Shown one piece after another: positions 7,744-16,145 of a DNA stretch of 64,000 bases. The notes below the pieces were generated by a model. It did not search any database, had not been told where the DNA came from, and saw nothing but the letters and a program-made list of their open reading frames with translations. Position 1 is the first letter of the stretch; the number at the start of each line of letters is the position of its first letter. The translations under genes were made by a program, and so were the position numbers. The DNA comes from an uncultured Nocardioides sp. (lineage in GTDB: Bacteria > Actinomycetota > Actinomycetes > Propionibacteriales > Nocardioidaceae), in assembly GCF_947489365.1 (NCBI RefSeq), contig NZ_CANLDB010000002.1, positions 558,001-622,000 on the forward strand. Reading direction: 5' to 3'.

Positions 7744-8271
7744 TCAGTCGCCGGTGACCCCGTCGACGGCCTCGCGCAGCAGGTCGGCGTGCCCGGCGTG
7801 GCGGGCGTACTCCTGCACCAGGTGCGCCAGGACCCACCGGAGGCTGACCAGCCCGTAGCTCCGTTCGCGGACGGCGAGTCGGTCGAGGCCCTCGGGTCCC
7901 GCGGCCAGCTCGTCGAGCAGTGCGTCGCAGTCGGCGGCGGTCCGCTCGTGCAGGGCGAGGACGTCGGCGGGGTCGTCGTCAGCAGCGGAGTGCCAGTCCC
8001 AGTCCTCGTCGTCACCCCAGGGAGCGGAGGCCCAGGGCTCGGTCGGCTCGCGCCCGGCCATGACGTAGGAGATCCAGAAGTCCTCCACGAAGGCGAGGTG
8101 CTTCAGGATCCCGCCCAGGGTCATCGACGACGGGGCGAGGGCGCGGTCGAGGTCGGGCGCGGACAGACCGGCGGCCTTGCGTCGCAGGACGCCGCGGAGG
8201 AAGTCGAGGAAGCCGCGCAGGACCTCCTGCTCGGTGCCGGCGATCGGGGGGCGGGGCAGGAGGTCGGTCAC
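7744..8271 (-). CDS. DinB-family (DUF664) four-helix protein
   Basis: 175 residues starting at GTG 8271 (MTDLLPRPPIAG), with GAGGA eight bases upstream. The pattern SSMTLGGILKHLAFVEDFWI, a central W-rich acidic stretch, and SLRWVLAHLVQEYARHAGHADLLRE fits the DinB/DUF664 fold, in which three histidines bind a metal; H at KHL and the two in ARHAGHAD are in place. Members include bacillithiol- or mycothiol-dependent transferases, but the substrate is not predictable here. Monocistronic. Confidence 0.83.
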   Translation of the reverse strand: MTDLLPRPPIAGTEQEVLRGFLDFLRGVLRRKAAGLSAPDLDRALAPSSMTLGGILKHLAFVEDFWISYVMAGREPTEPWASAPWGDDEDWDWHSAADDDPADVLALHERTAADCDALLDELAAGPEGLDRLAVRERSYGLVSLRWVLAHLVQEYARHAGHADLLREAVDGVTGD

Positions 8272-8345
8272 CGGCCCATCCTCGCCAGGGTGTCCCCCGT
8301 CCGCGACCGGTTTCCCCGGGGGTGGGCTTCGGCCAGGCCCCCGGC

Positions 8346-8412
8346 GGGGTACTCCCTGACGTCTCGACCCGATTCCGGGCCGGTTCCGGGTCACGACGTC
8401 AGGGACTACCCC
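8346..8412. repeat. Long inverted repeat upstream of the DinB gene
   Basis: Arms 8346-8362 and 8396-8412 (GGGGTACTCCCTGACGT and its near complement, 16 of 17 matching) enclose a 33-bp loop. The element fills most of the 195-bp space between the DinB start and the YigZ end. Purpose unknown; it could be a terminator for the YigZ operon or an interspersed palindrome. Confidence 0.6.
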
Positions 8413-8466
8413 GGACCCCCCGCCCGCCGGACCCCCGCCCGCCTGAGGACCGCGACCCGACGGCCC

Positions 8467-9096
8467 CTACGCGTCGACCCACCGCTCGCCGCTGGCGACG
8501 GCGGACGCGCTCCCTCCGGTGAGCGCGGCGAGGCGGGCGTCGAGGTCGGCCACCTCGTCGGGTCGTACGCCGAGCCGCAGCGTCACCGTGTCGGCCCAGG
8601 CCATGTCGAGCACCGCCACCCCGGCGTCACGCAGCGCCGACTCGACCCGTCCCGCGTCGGCGTGGTCCAGGTCGAGGGTGAGCTCGCTGAGCAGCAGCCG
8701 CCGCCGGCTGCCGGCCGCGTCCAGACCCGCGCGGGCGGCGTCGCCGTACGCCCGGACGAGACCGCCGGCGCCGAGCAGGGTTCCGCCGAACCAGCGGGTC
8801 ACCACCACGACGACGTCGCAGAGGCCCGAGCCGCGGACGACCTCGAGGATCGGGGCACCGGCGGTACCGGCCGGCTCGCCGTCGTCGTGGCTGCGCTCGA
8901 GGGAGCCGTCGGGGCCGAGCACCCACGCCGAGCAGTGGTGCCCGGCGTCGGGATGGGTACGACGGAGCCGGGCCACGACGTCGCGGGCGGCGTCCTCGTC
9001 GTCGACGCGCTCCACGGTGGCGAGGAAGCGCGAGCGGGTCACCTCGGTCTCGGCGGTGGCCGCCCGGGCGGGCACCCGGTAGGCGTCGACGCTCAC
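8467..9096 (-). CDS. YigZ/IMPACT family protein
   Basis: 209 residues. The N-terminal domain shows SRFLATVERVDDEDAARDVVARLRRTHPDAGHHCSAWVLG, then DDGEPAGTAGAPILEV and TRWFGGTLLGAGGLVRAYGDA, the signature of the UPF0029/IMPACT fold. The C-terminal part is the usual ferredoxin-like domain of YigZ proteins. The family may act in translation regulation or peptidase-related functions; the biochemical role is unclear. The GTG start at 9096 overlaps the azlD-like... frame downstream on the chromosome in GTGA fashion, so it is the last gene of an azlC-azlD-yigZ operon. Confidence 0.9.
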   Translation of the reverse strand: MSVDAYRVPARAATAETEVTRSRFLATVERVDDEDAARDVVARLRRTHPDAGHHCSAWVLGPDGSLERSHDDGEPAGTAGAPILEVVRGSGLCDVVVVVTRWFGGTLLGAGGLVRAYGDAARAGLDAAGSRRRLLLSELTLDLDHADAGRVESALRDAGVAVLDMAWADTVTLRLGVRPDEVADLDARLAALTGGSASAVASGERWVDA

Positions 9097-9413
9097 GCGA
9101 CGCCCAGGGCCCGCAGCCCCGCGGTGACCCCGACGGCGACCACGACCGCCAGCACCAGCGGTGCGCGCACGAGCAGCACCAGCCCCCCGGCCGCCACACC
9201 CCCGGCGGTCGCCCCGACGCGCAGGACGTCGCCGTCGGCCAGCGCGGTCGTGACCACCAGCGCCGCGAGCAGCGCCGAGGGCAGCAGCGTGATCACGCCG
9301 ATCATGCGCGGGGGCAGCTGTCGGGAGCCGAGCACCAGCGGACCCGCCCCCTTGATCAGGGCGGTCAGCAGCGCGACGACCCCGATCAGGACCCAGATCT
9401 GGGCGGTGCTCAC
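9093..9413 (-). CDS. azlD: AzlD-type branched-chain amino acid export subunit
   Basis: 106 residues, nearly all hydrophobic, with about four membrane spans (IWVLIGVVALLTALIKGAG, then MIGVITLLPSALLAALVVTTAL). AzlD proteins pair with AzlC to export branched-chain amino acids. It overlaps azlC upstream by ATGA and yigZ downstream by GTGA, which supports co-transcription and near-equimolar translation. The substrate is assigned from the family only. Confidence 0.85.
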   Translation of the reverse strand: MSTAQIWVLIGVVALLTALIKGAGPLVLGSRQLPPRMIGVITLLPSALLAALVVTTALADGDVLRVGATAGGVAAGGLVLLVRAPLVLAVVVAVGVTAGLRALGVA

Positions 9414-10123
9414 GCCGCACCCCCGGCACGGCGGCGCAGGCCGACGAGGGCGACGGCGGAGGCCGCCAGCACCGGCACGCCGGGCGGCGTCAGCGGGATC
9501 AGCGCCAGCGCCACGACCGCGCCGGCGGCCGCGATGGCGCGCGAGCCGTTGCCACGCAGCTCACCGAGCAGCAACGACAGGAAGAAGACCGGGAAGACGG
9601 CGTCGAGGCCCCAGCGGTCGACGTCGCCGAGGAGGCCGCCGCCGTACGCCCCGAGCGCGGTCCCGGCCACCCAGAGCACGTACTGCGGGGCGGAGGACCC
9701 GAACAGCAGCCAGCGGTCGAAGGTGCCGTCGCCGTTGTTGGACATCGCCCACGAGGTGTCGACCACGGCCTGCCCCTGCGCCGCACGCGACAGGCGGTTG
9801 CCGCGCAGGGACGGCGTGAGCGCCAGGCCCATGGCGAGGAACCGGGAGCTCATCAGCCCGGAGGCGAGGACGGCGGGGAGCAGTCCCCCGCCGCTGCCGA
9901 CGACGGTGACGGCGGCGATCTGCCCGGAGGCGGCGTACACCAGCGCCGACATCACCACCGCCTGCAGCGGGGTGAGCCCCGCCTGGACCCCGACGACACC
10001 GAAGGAGACACCGACGAGGCCGACGACGATCCCGATGGGGACGCCGACCCGCAGGCCGGGACGGAACGACGAGCGGTCCTCGGGGTCCTCCCCCGCGTCC
10101 CGCGCTGACCCCTCCGTCGTCAT
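9410..10123 (-). CDS. azlC: AzlC-type branched-chain amino acid exporter
   Basis: 237 residues. After a charged N-terminus the protein has the AzlC features: GVPIGIVVGLVGVSFGVVGVQAGLTPLQAVVMSALVYAASGQ, then SRFLAMGLALTPSLR, and several more hydrophobic segments. AzlC is the larger subunit of the AzlCD exporter, associated with leucine/valine/isoleucine efflux. First gene of the azlC-azlD-yigZ operon. No adjacent Lrp-type regulator is seen. Confidence 0.88.
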   Translation of the reverse strand: MTTEGSARDAGEDPEDRSSFRPGLRVGVPIGIVVGLVGVSFGVVGVQAGLTPLQAVVMSALVYAASGQIAAVTVVGSGGGLLPAVLASGLMSSRFLAMGLALTPSLRGNRLSRAAQGQAVVDTSWAMSNNGDGTFDRWLLFGSSAPQYVLWVAGTALGAYGGGLLGDVDRWGLDAVFPVFFLSLLLGELRGNGSRAIAAAGAVVALALIPLTPPGVPVLAASAVALVGLRRRAGGAA

Positions 10124-10176
10124 CGCGGCCCATCATGGCCGACGTGCCGCGACCCCCCGGGCGGGAGGGTGGCTGC

Positions 10177-10518
10177 TCAGGCGATGGCGGCGCGGCCCGA
10201 GGAGCGGTGCATCACCACGTCGGACGGCGTCACCCAGACCCGGCCGCTGCCGCGGTCGGGCCGGTCGGCGTCGCCGTCCACGAGCAGCGTGAAGCCGTCG
10301 GGCGTCGCGGGCGGGAGGATCAGGGTGAGCGCCGGGTTGGCGCGGAGGTCCTTCACCACCCCGGGGCCGGCCCCGTCGATGACGACGCGGCCGTCCTCCA
10401 TCCGGGGCTCGACGCTGGCCGTCCGCACGCGGCCCCGCGCCGAGACCGTCACGAGGTAGCCGGGGAGGCGCTGGGCGATGGCACGGTCGAGACCACCGAG
10501 GTCGACTGGGGTGCTCAT
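10177..10518 (-). CDS. PPOX-fold protein, copy 2
   Basis: 113 residues, MSTPVDLGGLDRAIAQRLPGYLVTVSA. It aligns across its length with the protein at 7209-7586 (shared GYLVTVSA, SVEPR-EDG-VV-DG, ANPALTLILPPA, GFTLLVDG), but lacks the C-terminal cysteine pair. Probably a PPOX-like split-barrel flavin/F420-binding protein of unknown substrate. AAGGA lies directly upstream of the ATG at 10518, closer than usual. The two copies flank the azlC-azlD-yigZ and DinB genes, which suggests a local duplication. Confidence 0.75.
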   Translation of the reverse strand: MSTPVDLGGLDRAIAQRLPGYLVTVSARGRVRTASVEPRMEDGRVVIDGAGPGVVKDLRANPALTLILPPATPDGFTLLVDGDADRPDRGSGRVWVTPSDVVMHRSSGRAAIA

Positions 10519-10549
10519 TCCTTGACACTACGCCCGTTTTGTTGCTGAG

Positions 10550-10561
10550 TACACAGGTGTA
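10550..10561. promoter_or_regulatory. Small dyad upstream of PPOX copy 2
   Basis: A TACAC-AG-GTGTA dyad, 32 bp before the start of the gene at 10177-10518, with weaker outer symmetry (GTT...AAC). Candidate operator only. Confidence 0.25.
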
Positions 10562-10587
10562 GCGAACGGTGTCCCGGGGTACCCCTC

Positions 10588-12615
10588 CTACTCGCCCACC
10601 CAGAACCCGCGGCCGCCGAACCAGTCGCCGTACGACGGCCCGCCGGACATCCCGCCCGGGCGCCCGGCCCGGCGTGATCCCAGGTAGGAGCCGACGACCG
10701 CGGCGCCGAGGTCGTCCAGCTCCGGGGCGACGGTGCGGCCGTCGACGCGGGCGGCCATCTGGTCGATGAAGCGCGCCAGCCCGGGGTCCTCCCCCAGGCG
10801 GAAGAACGTGGTCTGCGCGCCGAGGCGACGGGCGTTGTCGAGCTCGCGGACCGCGAGCGACACGGTCCGCGGGTGCGGCGGGTAGTCGAAGAACACCTCG
10901 CCGTCGGCCTCCAGGTGGGCGGTCGGCTCGCCGTCGGTGACGATCAGCAGGACCGGCTGGGCGCCCGGGTGCTTGCGGAAGTGCCGGTTGGCCAGCAGCA
11001 GCCCGTGGTGGAGGTTGGTGCCCTTGTCCCACCGGGCGTCGAGGCCGGTGAGCTCCTCGATGTCCATCGTCTCGGCGTGACGCCCGAACGCGATCAGCTC
11101 GAGCGCGTCGCCCCTGAACCGCGAGCGGATCAGCGTGTGCAGCGCGAGCGCGGTGCGCTTCATCGGCACCCACCGGCCGTCCATCGCCATCGAGAACGAC
11201 GTGTCGACGAGCAGCGCCACGCACGCCTGGGTGCGGGCCTCGGTCTCCTGGACCTCGACGTCGTCCACGGTCAGCAGCGGGCCGGCACCGCCCTCGGCGG
11301 CCCGGCGCTGGATGCCGTTCAGCAGCGAGCGGGGCAGGTCCCACGGCTCGGTGTCGCCGAACGCCCACTCGCGGGTCGCGCCGGAGCGCTCCCCCGCGGC
11401 CCCGGCGGTCCGGGTGTCGCGGGCGCCGGAGCGGCCGGAGATCCGCTGGGCGACGTCCTTGAGCAGCGCCTTGCCGAGCTGGCGCATCGCCTTGGGCGTG
11501 AGCTTGAGCTGACCGTCGGAGCCGCGGCGCAGGGTGCCGCCGTCGCGCAGCGCCTGCTCGAGCTTCTGCAGGGTCCGCGCGTCGACGGCGGCCTCGGGCC
11601 CGAGCTGGCGGGCCATGGCGTCCAGGTCCAGGTCGGACGTGCGGGCGCCGGGGCGGGACTGGGCCAGCTGGTCGGAGAGCCGGTCCAGCTCGGCGAGGTC
11701 CTGGAAGACACCCGTGCCGTCGCCGAGGCCGAGACCCTCCTCGCCGCCCATCTGCTCGCCGCCCTCCCAGTCCTCGCCGGGACGCATCGACTGGAGGTTC
11801 CCGTCCAGGCGGGACAGCGCCTCGTTGAGGGCGGGCGACCCGAACGCCTGCTGCGAGAGCTCCATGAGCTGCTGGCGCTGCTCGGCGCTCATCGAGTTCA
11901 TCATCCGCTGCGCCGCGGCCGCGCGCTGCGCCATGGCGTCCAGCAGCTCGTCGAGGTTCTGCGGGTCCTCCGGGAAGTACTGCCCGTGCTTGGCCATGAA
12001 CTCCGCGAAGTCCTCGGCGGTGTCCTCGCCACGCTGCCGCTTCTCGAGCAGCTCGTTGAGGTCGTCGAGCATCTCGGCGATCGCCTGGCGGTCCTCGTCG
12101 GTGGCGTTCTCGAGCGCCTGCTTCACGCCCTGGAACCGCTGCTCGAGCATCTCGCGCCCGAGCAGGTCCTTGATCTGCTCGTACGCCTGCCGGGCCTCGC
12201 TGCTCGCCCAGTCGTACGACGACAGCTCGCTCACCGCGGCGGCGGTGTCGCTGGGCAGGTTCTCCATCGTCATCTCGCGCAGCGCCCGGTCGTCGTCGTC
12301 CATCAGCGCGTCGCGGGCGAGCTGCTTGCGCTCCTCCAGGACGGCCGTGTCGAGCAGCTTGCGGATCTCGCGGAGCGTGCCGTCGAGGTCGTGGCGGTCG
12401 AGTAGCTCCCGGCGCCGCTGCGCGACGCGACGGGCGAGGTCGTCGAGGCCCTGCTGGTCGGGCGAGCCGCGACGCAGGAACTCCCGCATCGCCCGCTCGA
12501 GGCTGTAGCCGGCCATGACGTCCTCGCCGATGGCGTCGAGCGCGTCGGCCAGGTCGACGGGCGCGGCGAGCGGGTCGCCGCCGTCGTACCTGCGGAAGCG
12601 GGTGCGGTCCTTCAC
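10588..12615 (-). CDS. VWA-domain protein partnered with a magnesium-chelatase-like ATPase
   Basis: 675 residues. The first ~400 are charged, helix-rich and acidic (several RQQLMELSQQAF- and EEDxAEDF-type stretches). The C-terminal ~200 residues form a von Willebrand factor A domain with a complete MIDAS DTSFSM, followed by FGRHAETMDI and VLLIVTDGEPTAHLE. VWA proteins of this kind work with MoxR/ChlI-type AAA+ ATPases as remodelling or metal-insertion chaperones. The AAA+ partner is the next gene upstream (33 bp away on the same strand), so the two form an operon. The client is unknown. Confidence 0.85.
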   Translation of the reverse strand: MKDRTRFRRYDGGDPLAAPVDLADALDAIGEDVMAGYSLERAMREFLRRGSPDQQGLDDLARRVAQRRRELLDRHDLDGTLREIRKLLDTAVLEERKQLARDALMDDDDRALREMTMENLPSDTAAAVSELSSYDWASSEARQAYEQIKDLLGREMLEQRFQGVKQALENATDEDRQAIAEMLDDLNELLEKRQRGEDTAEDFAEFMAKHGQYFPEDPQNLDELLDAMAQRAAAAQRMMNSMSAEQRQQLMELSQQAFGSPALNEALSRLDGNLQSMRPGEDWEGGEQMGGEEGLGLGDGTGVFQDLAELDRLSDQLAQSRPGARTSDLDLDAMARQLGPEAAVDARTLQKLEQALRDGGTLRRGSDGQLKLTPKAMRQLGKALLKDVAQRISGRSGARDTRTAGAAGERSGATREWAFGDTEPWDLPRSLLNGIQRRAAEGGAGPLLTVDDVEVQETEARTQACVALLVDTSFSMAMDGRWVPMKRTALALHTLIRSRFRGDALELIAFGRHAETMDIEELTGLDARWDKGTNLHHGLLLANRHFRKHPGAQPVLLIVTDGEPTAHLEADGEVFFDYPPHPRTVSLAVRELDNARRLGAQTTFFRLGEDPGLARFIDQMAARVDGRTVAPELDDLGAAVVGSYLGSRRAGRPGGMSGGPSYGDWFGGRGFWVGE

Positions 12616-12648
12616 GACCGCCGTCCCGCCTGCTCGACCGTCCCGGTC

Positions 12649-14064
12649 TCAGCCATAGACGGTCTCCGAGCCGTCGGAGTCCTTGCCGACCTTGCGGGCG
12701 AGGTAGAGGCCCTCGAGGGCGAGCTCGATCGCCCCGGCCCGCTCGCCGTCGTCGCCTGCGCCGACGGCGTCGCAGACCCGGTCGTACAGGTCGGACTCCC
12801 CCAGCACCGGCAGGCCGGCGAGGAAGTCGCGGGCGGTGACCTGCTCGCCGGTGGTCACCATCGCGCCGGACTCGATCGCGTCCACGAGCAGCGCGAAGTC
12901 GATGCCCCGGAAGCGCGCGCGGACCACCTCGGCCACGGCGGTGCGGAGCAGGTGGGTGAGGACCTCGGCCTCGCGACCCTCCTCGCCCGTCTCGAACTCG
13001 ATCTTGCCGCCGAGGACGTCGACCGCGGTCTCCAGGTCGACGACGCGGGCGACGGCCCGCTCCTCGCCCTGCCGGGTCGCGCGGTGCAGCGCCGCGGCGG
13101 CGATGGTCTCGGCGCCGGCGATCGCGAAGCGGGCCGAGACACCGGAGCGCTGGTCGACCGAGGACGACGCCCGCAGGTTGCGGGTGAAGCGGGCGAGGAC
13201 CTCCAGGAGGTGGTCGGGCACGTGGGCGACGAGCTCCGCCTCCTGCCGGACGACGGCGACCTCCGCGTCCAGCTCGCGCGGGTAGTGGGTGCGGATCTCG
13301 GCGCCGAAGCGGTCCTTCAGCGGGGTGATGATCCGGCCGCGGTTGGTGTAGTCCTCGGGGTTCGCGCTGGCGACGACGAGGACGTCGAGCGGCAGGCGCA
13401 GCACGTAGCCGCGGATCTGGATGTCCCGCTCCTCCATCACGTTGAGCATCGCGACCTGGATCCGCTCGGCGAGGTCGGGGAGCTCGTTGATCGCGACGAT
13501 GCCACGGTGGCTGCGCGGGATGAGCCCGAAGTGGATCGTCTCCGGGTCGCCCAGCGAGCGGCCCTCCGCGACCTTCATGGGGTCGACGTCACCGATGAGG
13601 TCGGCGACGGAGGTGTCCGGGGTGGCCAGCTTCTCGGCGTACCGCTCGTCGCGGTGGCGCCACGCGACCGCGAGGTCGTCGCCCTGCTCGGCGACGCGGC
13701 GGCGGGACTCGACGGTGATCGGGTCGTACGGGTGCTCGCCGAGGTCGGAGCCGGCGATGACCGGGGTCCACTCGTCGAGGAGCCCGACCATGGTGCGCAG
13801 CAGGCGGGTCTTGCCCTGGCCGCGCTCGCCGAGCAGCACGATGTCGTGGCCGGCGATCAGCGCCCGCTCGAGCTGCGGCACGACCGTGTGCTCGAACCCG
13901 TGCAGGCCGGGCCAGGGGTCACGCCCCTCGGCCAGCGCGGCGAGGAGGTTGTCGCGGATCTCCGTCCGCAACGGCTTCTGCTCGTGCCCGGAGGCACGCA
14001 GCTGGCCCAGCGTGGCGGGCAGGTCGGCGGGACGGTGGTCGGTCGAGGACGCTCCGAGGCTCAC
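12649..14064 (-). CDS. Magnesium-chelatase (ChlI)-like AAA+ ATPase
   Basis: 471 residues from GTG 14064. Walker A is LGERGQGKTRLL near residue 85, Walker B-like IVAINELPDL near 190, and the AAA+ sensor region DVLVVASANPEDYTNRGRIITPLKDRF follows. A ChlI-like helical lid closes the protein. Such ATPases pair with VWA proteins; the VWA gene follows directly. They are annotated as sigma-54-interacting or Mg-chelatase in genomes but need not act in tetrapyrrole synthesis. No chlorophyll or cobaltochelatase genes are nearby. Confidence 0.87.
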   Translation of the reverse strand: MSLGASSTDHRPADLPATLGQLRASGHEQKPLRTEIRDNLLAALAEGRDPWPGLHGFEHTVVPQLERALIAGHDIVLLGERGQGKTRLLRTMVGLLDEWTPVIAGSDLGEHPYDPITVESRRRVAEQGDDLAVAWRHRDERYAEKLATPDTSVADLIGDVDPMKVAEGRSLGDPETIHFGLIPRSHRGIVAINELPDLAERIQVAMLNVMEERDIQIRGYVLRLPLDVLVVASANPEDYTNRGRIITPLKDRFGAEIRTHYPRELDAEVAVVRQEAELVAHVPDHLLEVLARFTRNLRASSSVDQRSGVSARFAIAGAETIAAAALHRATRQGEERAVARVVDLETAVDVLGGKIEFETGEEGREAEVLTHLLRTAVAEVVRARFRGIDFALLVDAIESGAMVTTGEQVTARDFLAGLPVLGESDLYDRVCDAVGAGDDGERAGAIELALEGLYLARKVGKDSDGSETVYG

Positions 14065-14188
14065 CCGTCCACCGTAGGTCGGTCGCCAAGGGGCGCGCCA
14101 CGGGCTCGGACGCGCCCGTCGGCACACCGGTGGGCCCGCGACACGCCGACGTCACCGCGTGGCGCGGTCGACGTGCCGCGGTGAGCGG

Positions 14189-15601
14189 TCAGGCGGCGCG
14201 CAGGGCCGGGTCCGCGTCGACGGCCTCGCGGCTGTCCGCGTCGTCCGGCCGCTCGTCGTCCGGCTGGTCGTGGATGTCGGGCATGACCACGGCCGCGACC
14301 GCGGCGACGACCATCGCGCCCGCGAGCACGAGGAAGCCGATGGTGTAGCCGGCCTCGGACGGCAGACCGGTGGCGGTGACGTGACCGACGACCACCCCGG
14401 TCATGACAGCGGAGCCGAGGGAGCCGCCGATGGTGCGGATGTTGGCGTTCATGCCGCTGGCGACACCGGTCTGGTGGGCGGGCACGGAGGCGATCACGAC
14501 GCCGGCGAGGCTGGAGAACACGAGGCCGGAGCCGAGGCCCTGGAGCGTCGTCCAGGCGTAGATCTGCCAGGCCTCGTCGTGCGAGAGCGCGAGCAGCGCG
14601 AACGCCACGGCGGTCATGAGCGCACCGGAGGTGACGACCACGCGCGCACCCAGGCCGCGGACGAGCCGGGCGGTGAGGAACCCGACCGCGAAGCTCGCCA
14701 TCGCCGACGGCAGCAGGAACCAGCCGGACTCGGCGATGGTCGCGTCGAAGCCGTAGCCGGCCTCGGACGGGGTCTGCAGGAACTGGGGCAGGAAGCCGAA
14801 GGAGGCAAAGAGGCCGAAGCCGACGCAGGCGGAGACGACGTTGGTCGTCCAGACGCCGCGGCGACGCATCATCGCCATGTCGATCAGCGGGGTGCGGACC
14901 CGGTGCTCCAGCCAGATCCACAGCACCATGAGCGCGACGCCGCCCACCATCAGGCCGAGCACCACGGGTGAGGTCCAGCCCCAGGTGTTGCCCTGGCTGA
15001 CGCCCAGCAGGACCGCCACCAGCCAGCCCGCGAGCAGGACGGCGGGCAGCAGCGGGAGACGGGCGGGGCCGGTGGCCCGGCTCCGCGGGATCCACAGCAG
15101 CGTGGCCGCGGCCGCGAGCGCCGTGACGAGCATCGGCAGCCAGAAGAGCCAGTGGAAACCGAGCGTGTCCACGATCGGGCCCGCGACGACGATCCCGATG
15201 CCGAAGCCGACGGCGGCCAGCGAGGCCACGATCGACAGCGCACCGTTCACCTTCGCGCGGGGGAACTCGTCGCGGATGATCCCGAAGGACAGCGGCAGCA
15301 CGCCGCCGCCGGCGCCCTGGACGACGCGGGCGGCGATCAGCCACCCGATCGAGGGGGCGAGCGCGGCCAGGAGCGAGCCGACGGACAGCGCGACGAGCGT
15401 GACGACCAGCATCCGCTGCTTGCCGACGACGTCGCCGAGACGGCCGAGCAGGGGCGTCGCGACCGAGGCGGCGAGCAGGTACGACGTCAGCACCCACGAG
15501 ACCGTGGCCTGGTCGGTGTCGTAGCTGATGGCGAGCTGGCCCAGCACCGGGATCACCATCGACTGGAGCAGCGTGAACGACGCCACCGCCACCAGCAGCA
15601 C
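14189..15601 (-). CDS. DHA2-family (EmrB/QacA-like) drug efflux transporter, MFS
   Basis: 470 residues or slightly more. Typical 14-span DHA2 features: SWVLTSYLLAASVATPLLGRLGDVVGKQRML (motif A) and RVVQGAGGGVLPLSFGIIRDEFPRAKVNGA (motif C region), repeated later as LQGLGSGLVFSSLAGVVIASVPAHQTGVASG. It probably exports drugs or dyes using the proton gradient. GTG 15601 is the first ordinary in-frame start, but it would cut into the first membrane helix. An ATC codon at 15637-15635 has a strong AAGGAG seven bases upstream and would add RARGDHR-type basic residues before the helix; the true start may be there. A dyad operator candidate lies just upstream. Confidence 0.87.
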   Translation of the reverse strand: MLLVAVASFTLLQSMVIPVLGQLAISYDTDQATVSWVLTSYLLAASVATPLLGRLGDVVGKQRMLVVTLVALSVGSLLAALAPSIGWLIAARVVQGAGGGVLPLSFGIIRDEFPRAKVNGALSIVASLAAVGFGIGIVVAGPIVDTLGFHWLFWLPMLVTALAAAATLLWIPRSRATGPARLPLLPAVLLAGWLVAVLLGVSQGNTWGWTSPVVLGLMVGGVALMVLWIWLEHRVRTPLIDMAMMRRRGVWTTNVVSACVGFGLFASFGFLPQFLQTPSEAGYGFDATIAESGWFLLPSAMASFAVGFLTARLVRGLGARVVVTSGALMTAVAFALLALSHDEAWQIYAWTTLQGLGSGLVFSSLAGVVIASVPAHQTGVASGMNANIRTIGGSLGSAVMTGVVVGHVTATGLPSEAGYTIGFLVLAGAMVVAAVAAVVMPDIHDQPDDERPDDADSREAVDADPALRAA

Positions 15602-15669
15602 CGCGAACGTGATCCGGTGGTCCCCGCGTGCCCTGATGGCTCTGCTCCTTCCCTTCGTTCCGACATGAC

Positions 15670-15692
15670 GATTGTTACCGAGGGCAACGATC
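15670..15692. promoter_or_regulatory. Operator-like dyad upstream of the efflux pump
   Basis: Half-sites GATTGTTACC and GGCAACGATC (8 of 10 complementary) around a 3-bp centre lie 20-40 bp before the likely pump start and 49 bp before the divergent YchJ gene. The shape suits a TetR- or MarR-type repressor, but no such gene is adjacent. Confidence 0.35.
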
Positions 15693-15740
15693 TAACCGAA
15701 GGCGTCGGGCGGTCCGTCTATTCCCCCCTACGGTGGCGCC

Positions 15741-16145
15741 ATGACCGGAATGCTCGGGATCGGGGCCGAGGACGCGTGTCCCTGCGGCAGCGGGACGACG
15801 TACGGCGCGTGCTGCGGGCCGCTGCACCGCGGTGCGGTCGCAGAGACCGCCGAGGCCCTGATGCGGTCGCGCTACTCGGCGTACGCGCTGGGCGAGACCG
15901 ACCACCTGTGGCGCACGTGGCACCCCCGGACGCGTCCGGAGCGGGTCACCTCCCGCGACGCGTTGACGTGGCGGGGGCTCGTCGTGGAGGAGGTCGTCGA
16001 CGGCGGGCCGGACGACGCCGAGGGAGTGGTGGCCTTCACCGCGACGTACGACGGACCCGGGGGTCGGGAGGTGCTGCGGGAGCGCAGCCGCTTCTCCCGC
16101 CGGGGCGGCCGGTGGGTCTACGTGGACGGCGACGAGAGGGGGTGA
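15741..16145 (+). CDS. YchJ-family protein with SEC-C zinc motif
   Basis: 134 residues. It opens with a SEC-C type zinc motif CPCGSGTTYGACC (residues 14-26), followed by the YchJ-specific HRGAVAETAEALMRSRYSAYALGETDHLWRTWHP. The rest, ending FSRRGGRWVYVDG, is an NTF2-like fold as in other YchJ/UPF0225 proteins. Function is not established; the zinc motif suggests protein or nucleic acid contact. Its last 28 bp overlap the convergent sulfotransferase-like gene. Confidence 0.88.
   Translation: MTGMLGIGAEDACPCGSGTTYGACCGPLHRGAVAETAEALMRSRYSAYALGETDHLWRTWHPRTRPERVTSRDALTWRGLVVEEVVDGGPDDAEGVVAFTATYDGPGGREVLRERSRFSRRGGRWVYVDGDERG

Noticed and set aside
10522..10550. TTGACA -35 like promoter on the plus strand
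   Set aside because: No matching -10 at the right distance and no plus-strand gene downstream.
14189..14348. Small plus-strand ORF opposite the MFS C-terminus
   Set aside because: Shadow of the transporter gene; no ribosome-binding site or homology seen.
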